Below are positions 26,412-47,255 of a stretch of 64,000 nt of DNA, one piece after another. Source of the DNA: Agroathelia rolfsii (taxonomy: Eukaryota; Basidiomycota; Agaricomycetes; Amylocorticiales; Amylocorticiaceae); NCBI GenBank assembly GCA_018343915.1, contig JABRWF010000004.1, positions 3,720,001 to 3,784,000 on the forward strand, in the 5' to 3' direction. Position 1 is the first letter of the stretch, and every line of letters begins with the position of its first letter. The translations under genes and the position numbers were made by a program. The notes under the pieces were generated by a model, which saw only the letters and a list, made by a program, of their open reading frames with translations, was not told where the DNA came from and made no database searches.

Positions 26412-28387
26412 TTACGCAGGATCCCACATAAGGTCGTTGAGCGGCACATCAAGATCTCTTGCTAATTGTAAGGCGTTCTCGTACGAGATGGAGCATTTGT
26501 AAGTTGGTGGCCCATCCAGTTTATCACTCGGCGAGGTGCGGTGCAAGAGTCGCATTGCTGAAAGCTCGGAGATCTGTGATTTCAAAGGGGAAGGGAAGTA
26601 AGTTAGTATATGTACAGAATTTGAGATACCAGTAGAAAGTGACGAAAATAACTGACAATACCATACACCTGTGACCTGCCGATCTCTAGTTCCGTATACT
26701 CTCCAGGTAGCGCAATGTGCGGCGCAGGCAGTCTGGTATCAATATCATAACCTTCTAACAATACACCCAGAATCGCTTGCAGCCTATCCAGCGGGAAAGA
26801 TATCGGCCCCAAGAGGCGTTGTGGTACCTATTCAAGATTAGTCAGAAATTCATTAGCGAAGTAAAATATGCGAAGTGCTCCCCACCTTGGCTGTCCCGCT
26901 TTTCTTACCACCGGCACCGGGCCCTAAAAAGGCCTTACGCCTTCTACGTTTCTTTTCGTCCAATCCTCTCCCAAACATTCGCATATCGGATTTGGAAGGA
27001 TTAGTCGACGCCAAAAATGCGGCCAGAAGGACAAAACGTGCTGTCCGCGAAAGCAAGTCCAGTCCCACGGCCTCGTTGTTGTCTGTTACTTTGTCATTTG
27101 AGTTCATGCCTTCCTCAATCTCTTGCGTGACTTCATCCAGAGCAGCCAATCTCTCAGCACGTGCCCACTGTCCTGCGTGCTGTAGACGAGAATATAACAC
27201 CTCGAACGCGCGCCCGAAACTTGACTTAAACATCGTGATAAGATACATCCTATCTTCTTCACTTGGAGGTAGAAAGTCTAGTTCTTCCCCGGATTCTTCA
27301 GTGCTTTGGGAATGTCGATCCAAGAGCGGCTGTACGAACCCTGGCCACCGTGCTGCCGCGACATATGCCAGCTCTTCGGGCTCTCCAAAAGCATATAGAG
27401 CGCAGACGTCGTATAATGTTCCGGCAAAGTGTCGATATAGGGGCATGAAGATTGGATTGTACGGATTCGGATTGGTGAGCGAAGAAGGATGACTGGATGA
27501 TGTTGAAGAGAAAAAGGCTATAAGATGTGCGATGATATCTAATACGATAAACTTGAGATGACATGACTTTCGTGAATCGGGCATACGGAAAACACAAACC
27601 GTACCATTTTTAGTCAACGGCAGAACATTTATGAAATATGGATCCGGCGATGCGCCTAAGGGAGGTTTCAAATCATCCCACCGGATTTGAGAAATGAATA
27701 TGACGGTGATAGGAAGATGTGCCTACCGTAATGTTCAAAAAGCAGCACAAACGGAAGAAGATTAAAATTGAATCACACCATTTCGGATAGACGTGTTAAG
27801 GAAACTAACAGCTCAGGCATTGACTCCTTCAATTTTTCAGCTTTTTCAATTACAATCGTCATCTGGACAGAAGGAATTGCTGAGTCCTGATGACTGGGAC
27901 CGCTCTCGCTCGTTCCCTCGTCATCTTTTTCGTTTACAGATCTTCCCTTTGCCACAGTGCTCTTCACCTCGCTAACAATCGCACGGAGCCCATGCACGAA
28001 TTGATCAAAACTGTCACTCCATTTTCCCCGTGCGCTATTTGAAAACTCCAGGAAATTTTGAGACAGCATACGAATATTATTCGGCCCCAGCCCACGAGCG
28101 GCATGGTGAATCAACGCGTTCAGGATAGAATTAAATAGTAAACGGGGAATGAAGCAGGCAACAGCATTAACCTGAGCATGTAGGAGCAATAGGTGATCCG
28201 CACTGTCCGCAGAGTTATCAAATTCGCTCGATAGACGTAGAATTAGGTCGCAGATTGTGAAGCCGCAGAGTCGTGGATTAATTTCGTCGTGTATATAGAT
28301 AAACGGCATACAGCAGCCAGCCCCAATCAGGCCCGTGAGTTCTCGAGCGGCTTGATCATATCCAGGATAAACAATAGCCTGTTCCAT
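26412..28387 (-). CDS. ORC5: Origin recognition complex subunit 5
   Basis: Five or so exons. The N-terminal exon (28387 to about 27776) carries TGLIGAGCCMPFIYIHDE and the AAA+-like core, including VVIEKAEKLKESMPELLVSL (Walker B/sensor region equivalent). The second gives ITVIFISQIRWDDL and PPLGASPDPYFINV. Third is the ORC5 C-terminal winged-helix region, with YRHFAGTLYDVCA, a K/R-rich stretch (DEKKRRRRKAFLGP), RLLGPISFPLDRLQAIL and the end MRLLHRTSPSDKLDGPPTYKC...LNDLLWDPA. ORC5 is a core ORC subunit needed for origin licensing in the nucleus. Oddity: at the position of the canonical P-loop (IYG-x-x-x-x-GKT in other ORC5s) the sequence reads IYIHDEINPRLCGFT, so no Walker A Gly-Lys-Thr exists. 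The alternative of a diverged AAA+ paralogue is unlikely given the C-terminal half. Confidence 0.85.
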
Positions 28388-28737
28388 GAAGGCTTCTGTA
28401 TAAGTTCTATGACTGGGTGCTTATAAGTGTACAACCAGCAGCCTGAGCCTTCCAAGAATGTCGCTGAGAATAAGATGGTCAAATTCGAAACCGGTAATGT
28501 CACGTCGCTCGATAAAACACGATCCCGTGATTGAAGTCACAAGGCAATGACATCCCTTCGCTAAATGTTACACACAATTAGTTACACAGGTACATCATGA
28601 TATAGCTAGATTCTAGGGCTTATAGTAATGTAATTATAGACGTTGCTAACATATTCCTTGTAACTAGAAGTATATTGATGATATTGCTTTAATTTGCAAC
28701 TATGCCTCATATATGTGATAGCAGAGGAAAAGAGTTT
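28388..28737. other. ORC5 upstream region
   Basis: Presumed ORC5 promoter. AT-rich towards 28737; no gene seen. Confidence 0.4.
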
Positions 28738-28975
28738 GCCAAGGCACCCTTCAAGTTGTGGGCTCCATGTTGTCTTCGATAATTTTCCAGTACCCTTTGT
28801 CTGGGTATTTGCCCCTTTCTGATAAGGCTAGGACAATGACTACATTAGCTCTTTCCACATGATAACCACTTATTTCCGTCGTGCAATACCCAGGAGTGAC
28901 AGACTACATATTATCTCCGGGTGAGATTTTTCAAATTACATATAGTGCAGACTCGGATATGAGGTATTACAGTGT
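28738..28975 (-). pseudogene. Relic of a short-chain dehydrogenase gene 3' end
   Basis: The DNA aligns without frame conservation to the 3' half of the SDR gene at 59.7 kb. Shared blocks include the segment around CTGGGTATTTGCCCCTTTCT (about 28801-28820 versus about 59780-59800), the segment around GGGCTCCATG before it, and the YWETIEDS and NPGYCKTG coding stretches. A deletion near 28860 and several substitutions break the frame. By eye the identity is around 80 percent over about 240 bp. No matching 5' half is present. Confidence 0.75.
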
Positions 28976-29153
28976 CTTAACCTGATCAGATGCAAAATAA
29001 TCCATAAAATTGGAAAAGAAAGCCAAACTTGCAGCATGAGTCTGTAGTCACTTCTTAATGAATTCAAAGAATCACATATGAGAGCAGAAATGAAGAATCA
29101 AGACCCCGAATGAAAATTAAATAAGATATTAGCAGAAGATAGTATGAGATAAA

Positions 29154-30834
29154 TCAGTAAATTGTTTGTTCATCATCTAATCTTGGCATCCGTCGGAAGA
29201 CAATATCCGTCATTGGAATATTACTGTCATGTGCACTGCGCTCGAAGCTTGAGTAACCAACAGTCTTGTGTAGGTTTTCTTTTAAGTTAATCATAAGACG
29301 TGAGGTCAAGATGACACATAGACTATTAAAAACAAATTCAAAGGTATGCAAGGATAAGAAAGAAAGCTTCCCTCAACTCACCATGCTCCTGGCCACAAGA
29401 ACGCGTCTTCTACTAGAATGGGCTAAGTGTAAATGAGGACGGGCAGAATTTTAAGATGACATTTAGAGCAATTACGCACGGACTCAACCTGAATAGTAAG
29501 CATTAGTTATTGGTGATTATATCATGAGATGTTTACCACTTACGAAGAAGGTAACAATATTGGCAAGATGAAGACCTGCTATGACTCTATAGAAAAATAA
29601 TTTAGTATATTTGACGAATACTGGTGATGATGCCATGACTGACAAGAAGTATAAAATGCCTACACAACAGTAAAGAATCAGGACGCGACTCACATATACT
29701 GAGGAATGAAAAATTGACATTACCATCTTGAAGCATAACTGTACCAATCAGACGCCTTCCAAAAAGGCCCCGAGAGGCCTTTGTTATCTCTAATGTCTTG
29801 CGAACTGTCAACGCAATAATGATCACCTCCCAGGAGAGAAAGATCCACCAGAGAAATTTCAGATCTTACAGATTATAACTTAGCATATATGTTCGTACTG
29901 TTTTCCAGTTGGAAATGAGGTATGATTATGTGAATGGACTTACAGTTGGTCCTATTATATTGGTTTTGCGAAGAAATATCATGATTAAGCTCAGAGCCTG
30001 GAAAATTCTCGGTGCCACTCACAGCAGCTTTGTTTTAATATATGAACACCCAACAATATACTCGTTGGGTATACCAATGTTTGACTGGAGACACCACTAT
30101 AATAGAACAGATTAGGCATTAGGATGCCAGGCACGTAAAACAAATCTGACCAGAAGGACACCAAAGAATCCCACAAATGGCAGGATCATTTTGCATAGAA
30201 ACTTTTTGTCGTGATTATACAAAGCCGAAACGCGCCAGACTTGTGACACTGCATGGGAGCTATGGGCAAACAAATTTATATATATATATATAAAAGAAAA
30301 TATATTTACCCCAGATGGCTAAGAGTGCTATACCCATGAAGATCCTACAGGCATAGTTAATAACGTCACATCTGGTAATAGTTCAGATTATGTCCAAAAT
30401 ACGCAGTGTCAGTTATGTTCTGAAAAGAATCGTACCCCTACAAGCACCTATGTTAGTAACATTTCTGAGAGAGGACGGCTCAATGTACCGTAGGTGATAA
30501 AACAAAGAAAAGCAGAACAAATCGGACAAGGTTGATGAACAAGGCGAAGTAACGATTGAAAAGAATCACAATAGGCGCAATACGCCAAGAGCGACGCCAT
30601 ATGAATTGGATTTCACTCTCAATAGTAAGGAAATAATCATAAGTCACGACCGCTGCTGTCAAAATTAGAATGAATTTCTTTCGGAATGCCGTTGTACAAA
30701 AACGCACCAAATGATGCGATAGAGATATAGTTGAGCACGAATCTTTAATACATGCTTAGTATTGATGATCACTTGAAAAACAAGAATTTTACGCACGCCT
30801 GTTGCGCTGTGACACCCCAAGCATCGGGTACCAT
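29154..30834 (-). CDS. DUF6533 multi-pass membrane protein
   Basis: A heavily split gene of perhaps nine exons. The first exon (from 30834, MVPDAWGVTAQQA) splices to FVLNYISIASF and then AAVVTYDYFLTIESEIQFIWRRSW, the defining start of the basidiomycete DUF6533 family (Y-D-x-x-L-T...E-x-x-x-I-W-x-R-x-W). Later exons give NRYFALFINL, CRIFMGIALLAIW, SQVWRVSALYNHDKKFLC, IIALTVRKTLEITKASRG, GILYFLSVMASSPVF and the near-terminal CVILTSRLMINLKEN, typical of the last helix and tail. Seven hydrophobic segments are expected. These proteins resemble G-protein-coupled receptors in shape and are strongly expanded in mushroom-forming fungi, but no function is established. Middle exon borders are uncertain. 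Confidence 0.75.
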
Positions 30835-32373
30835 GGAGCATAAGAGTATAAGAGCAGAGTACGGGTTCAAACTTGTACTACAGCACTCAACTGATTGTCC
30901 CGAGATATATTGCTTACGAAAGATACTACCATTCAAATTCTGGTTTAGACCTCATTTCAAATCTAGGGGCCATCAGCCATCGACGGGCCGAGGTAGCATA
31001 CTAATTGACGTTGATACTTTTTGATATACGACCCTGCAAATGCAAGATATAGATGCCCTGCCTCAAAACCATTAGCAACTAAAGAGTTGGCTGGTGGCTA
31101 AGGTTCCTGGCGTTTTCACTGGCAGATATGGCAAGTGCATCGCTCGACCAGGCCATAACTGTGTCCTTAGAATGCGATGGGTCCGGCGGCCTGTTATGGC
31201 TTTAGTGTAACCAGAAAGTTCATAACCGTGCCAATTTACTTATTAACGATCTAAAGCCACAGAGGGGCCGCAAAATGTAGTTAATGATAATAACGAGTTA
31301 TATTCTGGTGTGGCAACAACCGAGAGAAGCAGGAGAAGTGATTTGGGGTAACCTAATAAAGCTAATACCTTGGAAGTACAGCCTGATATACAGGTGAAAC
31401 GTTCTTATTCTTTTGTTCGGGTAAGACTGTCGTTTGAAAAGGTGTCGAGTAGTAATGCAGCTTAAATCTGTCCACAGGTTGCGACTGCACGCGAACGAGA
31501 CGGTATTAGAGTAACCAGCCCCAGTAAAGATAGTGTTATCGAATCGTTTTTCGGGTGGCCCAACACGAAGGAGGATAACAGCTTTTTACTTCTAGAAACA
31601 CTCGGTCACAAGTGACGAAAAAACGCAGTTTGATCCGCCAAAACAGACCGATAGGTGGCGACGGTGAACCAATTCCAGACTCCATACCGTCCTTCCGAGT
31701 CGTTAGCCAACACACCATCCTGTCATATCCCGCCTTTTCCCAATTTCAAGGGTGGGAAACGGTGGGAAATGGAAGGTAGGTGAGTTGGCCGATGAACTCA
31801 AGCTAGAAGCTACATACTAGTGGAGGATAGTGTGAATTCTGGACCTATCCCCAAGACAAATGAATAACTTTCCAAGGTTTTCAGGAATCCTAGGAGTCCG
31901 CCTTTTTGGACGGGTGCCGTTTGTAGAACATTTGACCTTGACCGGGTATGGGTGAGACGTGCATGCATGTAATTGCAAATCCGACTGTCCGCCGCCGTGG
32001 CCCTAAGTGGCGGCCCGATGGTCCACCGAGCATGCCAGTGGGCATGTCATCATGCATCATCATCTGTACCAGCGACCTACCTGCCGCGACTATAACACTC
32101 ATGACCAGGAATTTCCGTCAAAAAGGCAACAATCTATGTTATAAGGAATATGTATACCTCGTTCCACGTAGGTAAATGAAGCAAAGCAGAAAAAAGTAGC
32201 AAAGTAACTAGCATGTGTATACGATCTCAGAGCGGTGATGCAACAAGTGATGGAGGAATTAAAAGCTATGTGTGTATGTTGAAGTCCCAGGCAGTAAAAA
32301 AATGTGGTCATAATGCGGTCATGTGTATTCCATCCATCCGGTTTCATTTTTTGAGTTTCTTATCTTCAGTTAA
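30835..32373. other. Intergenic stretch of 1.5 kb, nothing coding recognised
   Basis: Short frames on both strands (for example 31536-31718 and 31890-32102, minus) lack motifs or splice-linked partners. A small imperfect inverted sequence of TTTCCCA/TGGGAAA type lies near 31735-31770. The part next to 32374 is the 3' flank of the F-box/WD40 gene. Confidence 0.45.
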
Positions 32374-35300
32374 TTACTCGTCATCTGAGGTGTCAAAGCT
32401 AGGGGCGCTGCCTCTAGTATAGTTATTTCCTACGAAGCTCATAACACTGGAAAAGTTATCAATACTTCTAGCTTACAGAGAAGATGATAAAAAGGACGAC
32501 TCACTAGATTGTGCCATCTGCACAACCCACCACAACCTCCTCATGACTCAGTTGCATACTCATCGGATTCTTCTCCGGCGTAGCCAGCCCAGTAAACTTG
32601 GCAGGCAGCGCACTCAACAAGCCGTTCGTGCCACCGAGAGAACTCAAATTAGCACCGTCCAATCCCGACAGCGTATACCAGGCACCGGACAAGGGCATGA
32701 CCCCTGCGTCAATGTCAACGCCGTTAGCTGTTGAAGTACCCGTTGGCATGATAGGGAATGCTGTAGACCCATGACCGTCGCTGGATTCAAAGTCCAACTC
32801 TTCATCGTTGTTCTTGACGGGATTGGCCGCTTCCTTATCCACATGCGTCGACAAGAATATCTAGAAGGAAAAATCAACAATGAGTATACAGGACAAAAAA
32901 GGTTTTATGATTACCCACCCTCCGATCAGCACCCACACGCGATGAGAACCGTGTAGCAGTGATGACCCTCTTCTTAAGTGGATCCACAGCGCCCACGGCC
33001 ACATCGGGTGTCTCGACCAGTGCCACCAACTTTGGCGGCGCCGTCAAGATCGCAGCCTGCCCAAACCGGATCGCGAACGTCGGTCCACCCGCAGATGATG
33101 GCGTACCACCCAATGACAGACGTGGCGCAGGGCTGCTAGGCGTGCGTGGAGTGATTGGGCTTGTAAGGCTCGGCCTGCTCTTGAAGTACGATGAGGAGCC
33201 GCCGGTAGATGGTGGACCAGCCAGGGAGGGACGACGCAAGGGCGTGGACGTGGACGAAGCTGACGAGCGTGTGAGGACGGGACTGGTGAGCGTTCGTGCA
33301 CCGGGAGAGAAGGATGTGTTGGCAGACTCGAGTGAGTCCTGGCGACCGTGCGACTGTTTGCCGTCAGTTCCTTCGGTCCATTGCAGATGCAAGATGACGG
33401 ATTTGGTGGCACACTAATAGGTTATAGTCAGATAAAAGCTACATTGAGGAAAGAACCGACGACTTACAGTCATTTGGGTGCCTTTAGCGGCGAACCATCT
33501 GAGAAAAAATCACATCAGCTTCGGATAAGAGCGAAAGCAAAGACTCGTCACAAACTGTAGCATGTTATGTGGAGCAGTGCCAACATTGAACAACTTGGCA
33601 TTCAGAACCGGATCCGATCCACCCAATTCTGAGAGCTTGAACTGAGACACCATCTCTCGTCTCTCTGTCGAAGGAGGAGGCACCCAATTTGTATTAGTCA
33701 CTGCTAACATCCGCTTTTTCTTGGATAACTCACTGATCGAGAAAACTCTAACAATGCCGTCGATAGTCACACCTACGACACGTTCTCCCTCCTCTTCGTT
33801 TCCTGCGATGATCTGTACTCCAATTGCGATTGTTGTTTGCTGTCCGAACCTAACAATCTTGGTTCCTGCGCGCCAGTCCCAGCAAACGAGCGCCTTGTCA
33901 GCACCGGCCGAGACGAGGTTCTTAGACGACATTGCCACGGCACGGATGCCGTTCAGATGACCCGAGAGTTGTTGTAAGGGGGAGAAGGTGAGCGAGGAGA
34001 AGACATGTACACGACTATGAGGAATTAATGCCATGAGACGATGTTTGGCGTTGTTGAATTCTGATTCTGGGGACGTACCCAACATCGTGGAAACCAACGA
34101 CGAAGACCTCTTTTTTATACCAGTCAGCATGAACTTCATTCAATAATAATATGAGGAAGATTAGCCTCACCTTCCTCGGCAAGGAAATCTACACAGCTGA
34201 CAGGTTTCTTGACCTAGACGAATATTAATATGTTGCGTTGTCATTCTCTCCACAGGCACACAGACCTGTAGGCACTTCTTCATTTCACCAGTCTCAATGT
34301 CCCAGAAACGGATTGTCTCATCGTACGAGCCACTGATAAGACGTTTGCCTACACCATCCGATTAGGTGTGACCGATCCTAGTAAACCACACCAGGTATGT
34401 TCTCACCTCGTAACAAGAGTGTCGTGCAGAAGTTCGTATGCCCATTCAAGAACCGAATACTCTGTGGCAGACCCAAACGGAAGTTGGACTCGCGGTGATG
34501 GAGCGAACGGTACAACGGCTCCCTGCATGGGCAATTATCCATACTTGTGCGACGCAGGGCTTCATGTAATATACCACGTACCATCCTTCGGGCGACCTAG
34601 GGGATTTAAGTGGGTATGGATCGGTCGCCGTGATACGGAGACAGTGATATCTCCACAACAGAGGATGATGAACCACTTTTTGCCAGGTTTTTGACACCTA
34701 CAAAGGTTCAAACAATATTAACTACGTTGAGATTTAGCATAAAACAAGCGCATATATGTATCTTACGGTCTCGACACGAAGCAGATCCTTGACTGAGAGC
34801 CACTTGAATACTTTGAGAGCAAGCTCGGGCGCCAAGTTACCGACAATGTCGAACGTCGACTTAGCGTAGTTCTCGAGAAGTAGAATCTGTAGACGTATGT
34901 CGCCCGGCATGCAAGCTGATCCACAGACAATATAAGTAGTCACAACATTACTTATGGTCGAGTGATAACTCACAGTCTAGAATGATCCCAATCCTGGATG
35001 ACTGTTAATGAATTGACCAAGGTCAAAAAAACAAGATAAAGAAACTAACAAGCGCATTCTTTCGTCTCTGCTTAACCCTCTGAGCGCCTTTCGTACCTCA
35101 GTTTCGTTGAACTCGCCTGCGCCGTTGCCTTTAAGAGCCCTTGCCAAATCAACATCGCCGTCGAACTCGTCGTCGTCTTGTCGGTAACCACTCCAGTAGT
35201 CTTTGCGCTTTCGTCCACCACAAGTACAAACCAGCTCACTATCCAGATCGGATACAGCTGTCTCGGGCTCACGCTCACGTAAGACGCGCACTTCGGCTTG

Positions 35301-36356
35301 TAGCGCGTGTAGCTGTGCGGCGGTTGCAGCCTGTGCACGCTCCAGAAGCCGTTTATAATGCAGAATCTTGCGCGTATGGAGGTCCAAGATGTCCTTTAGC
35401 GATCTCTCCATCTGCATTTAACAGTGAGCACAAAAAACTGATCTTATCCAGTATTGCATGCTTACATCTTCATCTATATCCCCGTCGTCAATGTCGGTGA
35501 TCATTTCCAGTGTCATATCATCTCCTCCCCACACAGAGAGCGACATATCATCTTGTGGCAGATCTAGTGACGACACGCTCGTGTCGACCCTGTGCAGTGC
35601 CGGCGATGATGGTGATGCCTTGATCGACTTGCCCGTGATCGTCGACATACCAGATCCATTCCTGAGCCGCTGAGCCCTGCCAGCCTTGGACGGCGTTGCA
35701 TGCATGCCAGGCGTTCTTGATGATGGAACAGGGGGTGTGCCCTTGGGCGTGATCTGTGGACTGCCAGTGGCTCTGTGCGGAGTCCTCTTCGCCTGAGGAC
35801 TTGGAAATGTCAAGCTGATGATCGGCGAGCTGTTTGGAGGAGTCGATGGTCGTAAGGATGTGTTTGAGGCCGATGGACGCACGGGCGTTGCCACCTTGGA
35901 CGGCACACGCGACCGAGCAGGCGATTGAGTCTTGTCCTCCGGTGTAGATAAATCTTCTAATTCAGGAAAGGGCAGAGACGTGGAGCGCTTTTTCTTCAGC
36001 GTGCCCTGCGCAGACGGGGCATGACTCGTCTTGGACGGGGGTGCACGAGACACGTTGGAAGCCGGTGAGCCTGAGAAGCTGGTCGTGTTGCTGTTCGAGG
36101 ACGAGCGCGATGTCAAGGAGAGCATAGGCACCGACAGACGACGTGATGGACCCAGGGACGATCCTGACCTAGATAGCTTGTTGGGCACCGCCGAAGTCGA
36201 CATAGATAGCAGACTTGTGCTTGTCGTATTACGCGCGGTACTGCTGCCGCTGAGGATACTGGCGCTGGACTTGAACACGGCACTCGAGCTCGTCGACCTG
36301 GACAGACGGGTGCGATTTGAGGCCTCCGACGGAGGTACCAACTTCTTGCGGTCCAT
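32374..36356 (-). CDS. F-box/WD40 repeat protein
   Basis: A large gene of about ten exons, roughly 1,050 residues. Residues 1-295 are Ser/Thr/Pro-rich and disordered ([11 protein letters not shown] start). A coiled coil follows ([20 protein letters not shown]). The F-box is near residues 450-500 ([43 protein letters not shown]). Then come WD40 repeats including [45 protein letters not shown] and [15 protein letters not shown], separated by low-complexity inserts, and an acidic C-terminus (FDTSDDE). The F-box binds Skp1, so this should be a substrate receptor of an SCF ubiquitin ligase, with the propeller recognising the substrate. Start 36356 is the first ATG of the open exon; an upstream extension would begin at a non-ATG codon. 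Confidence 0.85.
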
Positions 36357-36712
36357 GCTGAAGAAGAGACTAGTGCTTTGTCGCCGCCGTTGTCGTTGCG
36401 CTCGTTGTCGACGGCGACGGTTCAAGTAGAGTGATTATGGGGAGTAATATATAAAGTAGTTGTTGACTTGTGAGTAAACAGGCAATGCAACAATGGCTGT
36501 AACGTGACAATAACAGTGTGACGTAACAGAAACTGTAAGCAACGATTAATGTTTACAGTAATTATTTGCACACAATGACTACATATGCGGGGTTTGAATT
36601 GATATTCATTGCTTACATATTAGACTTTAGTGTTCAACTTAGTGTTACATTAATCCTAGTGGTGTTATTAGTCCAGTCGCCCATTGCTATTCCCCTGCTC
36701 TCCACGCCAGCG
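36357..36712. promoter_or_regulatory. Divergent promoter of F-box/WD40 and CaMKK genes
   Basis: 356 bp between two divergent start codons. It contains a CRE/ATF-like TGACGTAA at 36519-36526; whether it is used is unknown. Confidence 0.4.
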
Positions 36713-38525
36713 ATGAGCTCCAGTCTCAAAAACTACTCTCGAGGCCCCTGCGTAGGACAAGGCCAGCATGGCCAGGTATATCAAGGCTGGCGTGTCGAAG
36801 ACGGCCGGGAAGTGGTGTGTATTCACATATCTCTGTCATGTTTTAGCAGCAGCTCATGGCCGTTCTATATTCCTACAACGCCTCCTGCGCATATGCTCAC
36901 AGGCAATCAAGGCAGTCCGCAGAAAGAACATCAAGGCCGAAAAGATGAAGCTTCTGCGCAGGCGCACGCAGCCTTTTCCATCCTCTCCCGCCCATGTCCG
37001 TCTCACAGATCGCCTCGGTAGTACGGAGCAAAAGATACTCAAGGAAATCGCCATCATGCGTCGCTGCGCACATCCAAACATCGTACAGCTACTAGACGTC
37101 ATAGATGACAAGATGAACGAGAAGATTTACATGGGTAGGAATACACTTGTCATTGTCTATGATGTATGATGAACTCAATTCGACTTTTCGGCCGAGCCAG
37201 TCATGGAATACATGGGTGGTGGCGAAGTCCGCTGGCGGGATCACGACGATAGGCCTCTCTTGACCGTAGCGCAAACTAAACGTATATTCCGCGATGTTGT
37301 ACTTGGGCTGGAGTACCGTGAGTGTCGAGTCACTCCCGTATACGCTCTTGTCTCAATCTATTCCTGCTGCAGTACATCACCAGGGTATCATCCACCGTGA
37401 CATCAAACCAGCCAACTTATTATGGACGCATGACCGCCGCGCTGTCAAAATAACTGATTTTGGTGTCTCTCACATCTCCAAGCCACTCGACGGCGATGCG
37501 GATCTCCTGGACGACGATGATCTCAATAAGCGCCTTGGGACACCTCCATTCCTTGCACCAGAGGTTGTTGCCGAATACACAACGGATTTTACTCCCACAG
37601 TGTCATCAGACACTCTCTCGCCGCCCCAAGGCTTGTCATTCTCGCAATTATCGCATCATGGACGCCGAAGAGTTACCCATGCTGTTGATATCTGGGCGCT
37701 TGGAGTTACCCTCTTTTGCCTTTTGTTCGGACACACACCCTTCTCCACCAATGATGGAGAGTATGTCCTCTACAACATTATCTGCAAGGGCGAGTGGCAG
37801 CCGGAGCTCACCATGGGCTGCGATCAAGTCTTGGTGCCTCCACGACCCTGGCGCTGCGACAGTACTGCGGACGAGGGTGCTTTTACCATGAATCTTCTGG
37901 ATGGGCTATTGCAGAAGGATGTCGATGCGCGCATTACATTGCCCGCTATCAAAGTGAGCTCATTCGTGATTAACTTTCATGCACTTTCGTATTCAACATA
38001 GATGCTCCACAGCAACACTCATGGGTTCTTTCCGATCTACATCCACGCTCCCGCCCATGCTGGGCCAGCACCACCTCTCCACCGGATAGCCCCGTCTCGG
38101 CAGAATCTCCGGATGTACCATTCGTCTATTCCCTGAAGGATGCGCAAGCTTCCAACTCTAACACAGGTTGCCTTACCTGGGCTCAGCGTATGGTCGGTAT
38201 TTTCCGGCCCAAGCTCGTTATTGCCGAAATGAGCGAAAAACGCCGTTCTTCGTTCGATGTCCGTGCTGTTTTCTTCCGGAGGTCAAGTATCACGAGTCCA
38301 TTGAAAACCAAGAGCAGTTCACCACTACCATGGCAAGATGGTATTTACATGTTTCCTCTTCTTCGTTTTGATGATCCTTATGAGCTAAATGTCTACTTTT
38401 CTCTTATGTATAGATGCATCAACGACTTCACTATGAACACCTGGTTATCATATTACATTCTTAGACCAACCGCCCCTATCACTTCCTCCTTTTTCTGCAA
38501 GCTACGGACCTTGATCATATCATGA
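36713..38525 (+). CDS. CaMKK-type Ser/Thr kinase (SNF1/AMPK-activating family)
   Basis: Five exons (36713-36814, 36903-37134, 37201-37317, 37373-37953, 38013-38525) join to 514 residues. Kinase landmarks: GPCVGQGQHGQVYQG (Gly loop), AIKAVRRK (beta3 Lys), an R/P-rich insert between the Lys and alphaC typical of CaMKKs (TQPFPSSPAHVR), EQKILKEIAIM, VMEYMGGGEV, HRDIKPANLLW, ITDFGVS, GTPPFLAPE, DIWALGVTLFCLLFGHTPF and the conserved DARITL region with QHSWV. Relatives are yeast Sak1/Tos3/Elm1 and fission yeast Ssp1, which phosphorylate the activation loop of SNF1/AMPK. The tail after residue 345 is Ser-rich with a terminal hydrophobic stretch that may be misread through a missed intron. The ATG at 36713 gives MSSSLKNYSRGPCVGQG; the open frame continues upstream but looks non-coding. 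Confidence 0.85.
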
Positions 38526-39005
38526 CTATATCCCACTCCCCAAACGTACATTCCTCACACTTCTACGATCGCTCCTTCTGGCTAGCTTGCTTCCCGCTTC
38601 CTGGTTTTCTCTCTTATACTGGACGGACACTATCTGGATCACATACGCTTTTTTTTTTACTCCCTCTACTATCCATTATTCACGCTTGCCTTACCGAGTT
38701 ACTAGTTGTTACGATAGAGCCAAGCACACTACATAGCCATTAAGCTATTCTAGACGACCCTCTCCGACCCGTTGAGTTATATAACGTACAGGTTACGACA
38801 TTTGCTAGATATTCCTTTCTCTTTATTTACATGATACGCGCTCATGCGTACACGGACATTATAATCACACGAAAAAAACCGTTTATCTTACACACTCCAG
38901 AGGAGGGAAAATATCATGACGAAGTAATTGCAAGGTAGAATTGATAACATTATGGAATAGAGCAAAATCTGTAGGTTGAATTGAAGCTATGATACGTACA
39001 CGCGC

Positions 39006-39036
<31 letters not shown>

Positions 39037-39100
39037 GCAAGTTTAACAGGCCATTATTAAATGCACAGAAGCAAGAGACAGAAAATAAAGAGGTCTGTGC
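38526..39100. other. Convergent 3' interval with a 25-nt poly-A run
   Basis: No gene between the CaMKK and BEACH 3' ends. An uninterrupted run of 25 A lies at 39006-39030 on the plus strand. Confidence 0.5.

Positions 39101-47255
<8,155 letters not shown>

Noticed and set aside
31536..32347. Cluster of short minus-strand frames as a gene
   Set aside because: Composition is unlike the real exons here, there are no splice-linked joins and no family signature.
39006..39030. 25-nt poly-A run as the tail of a retroelement
   Set aside because: No retroelement coding sequence, SINE-like body or target-site duplication was seen beside it; more likely a simple repeat.
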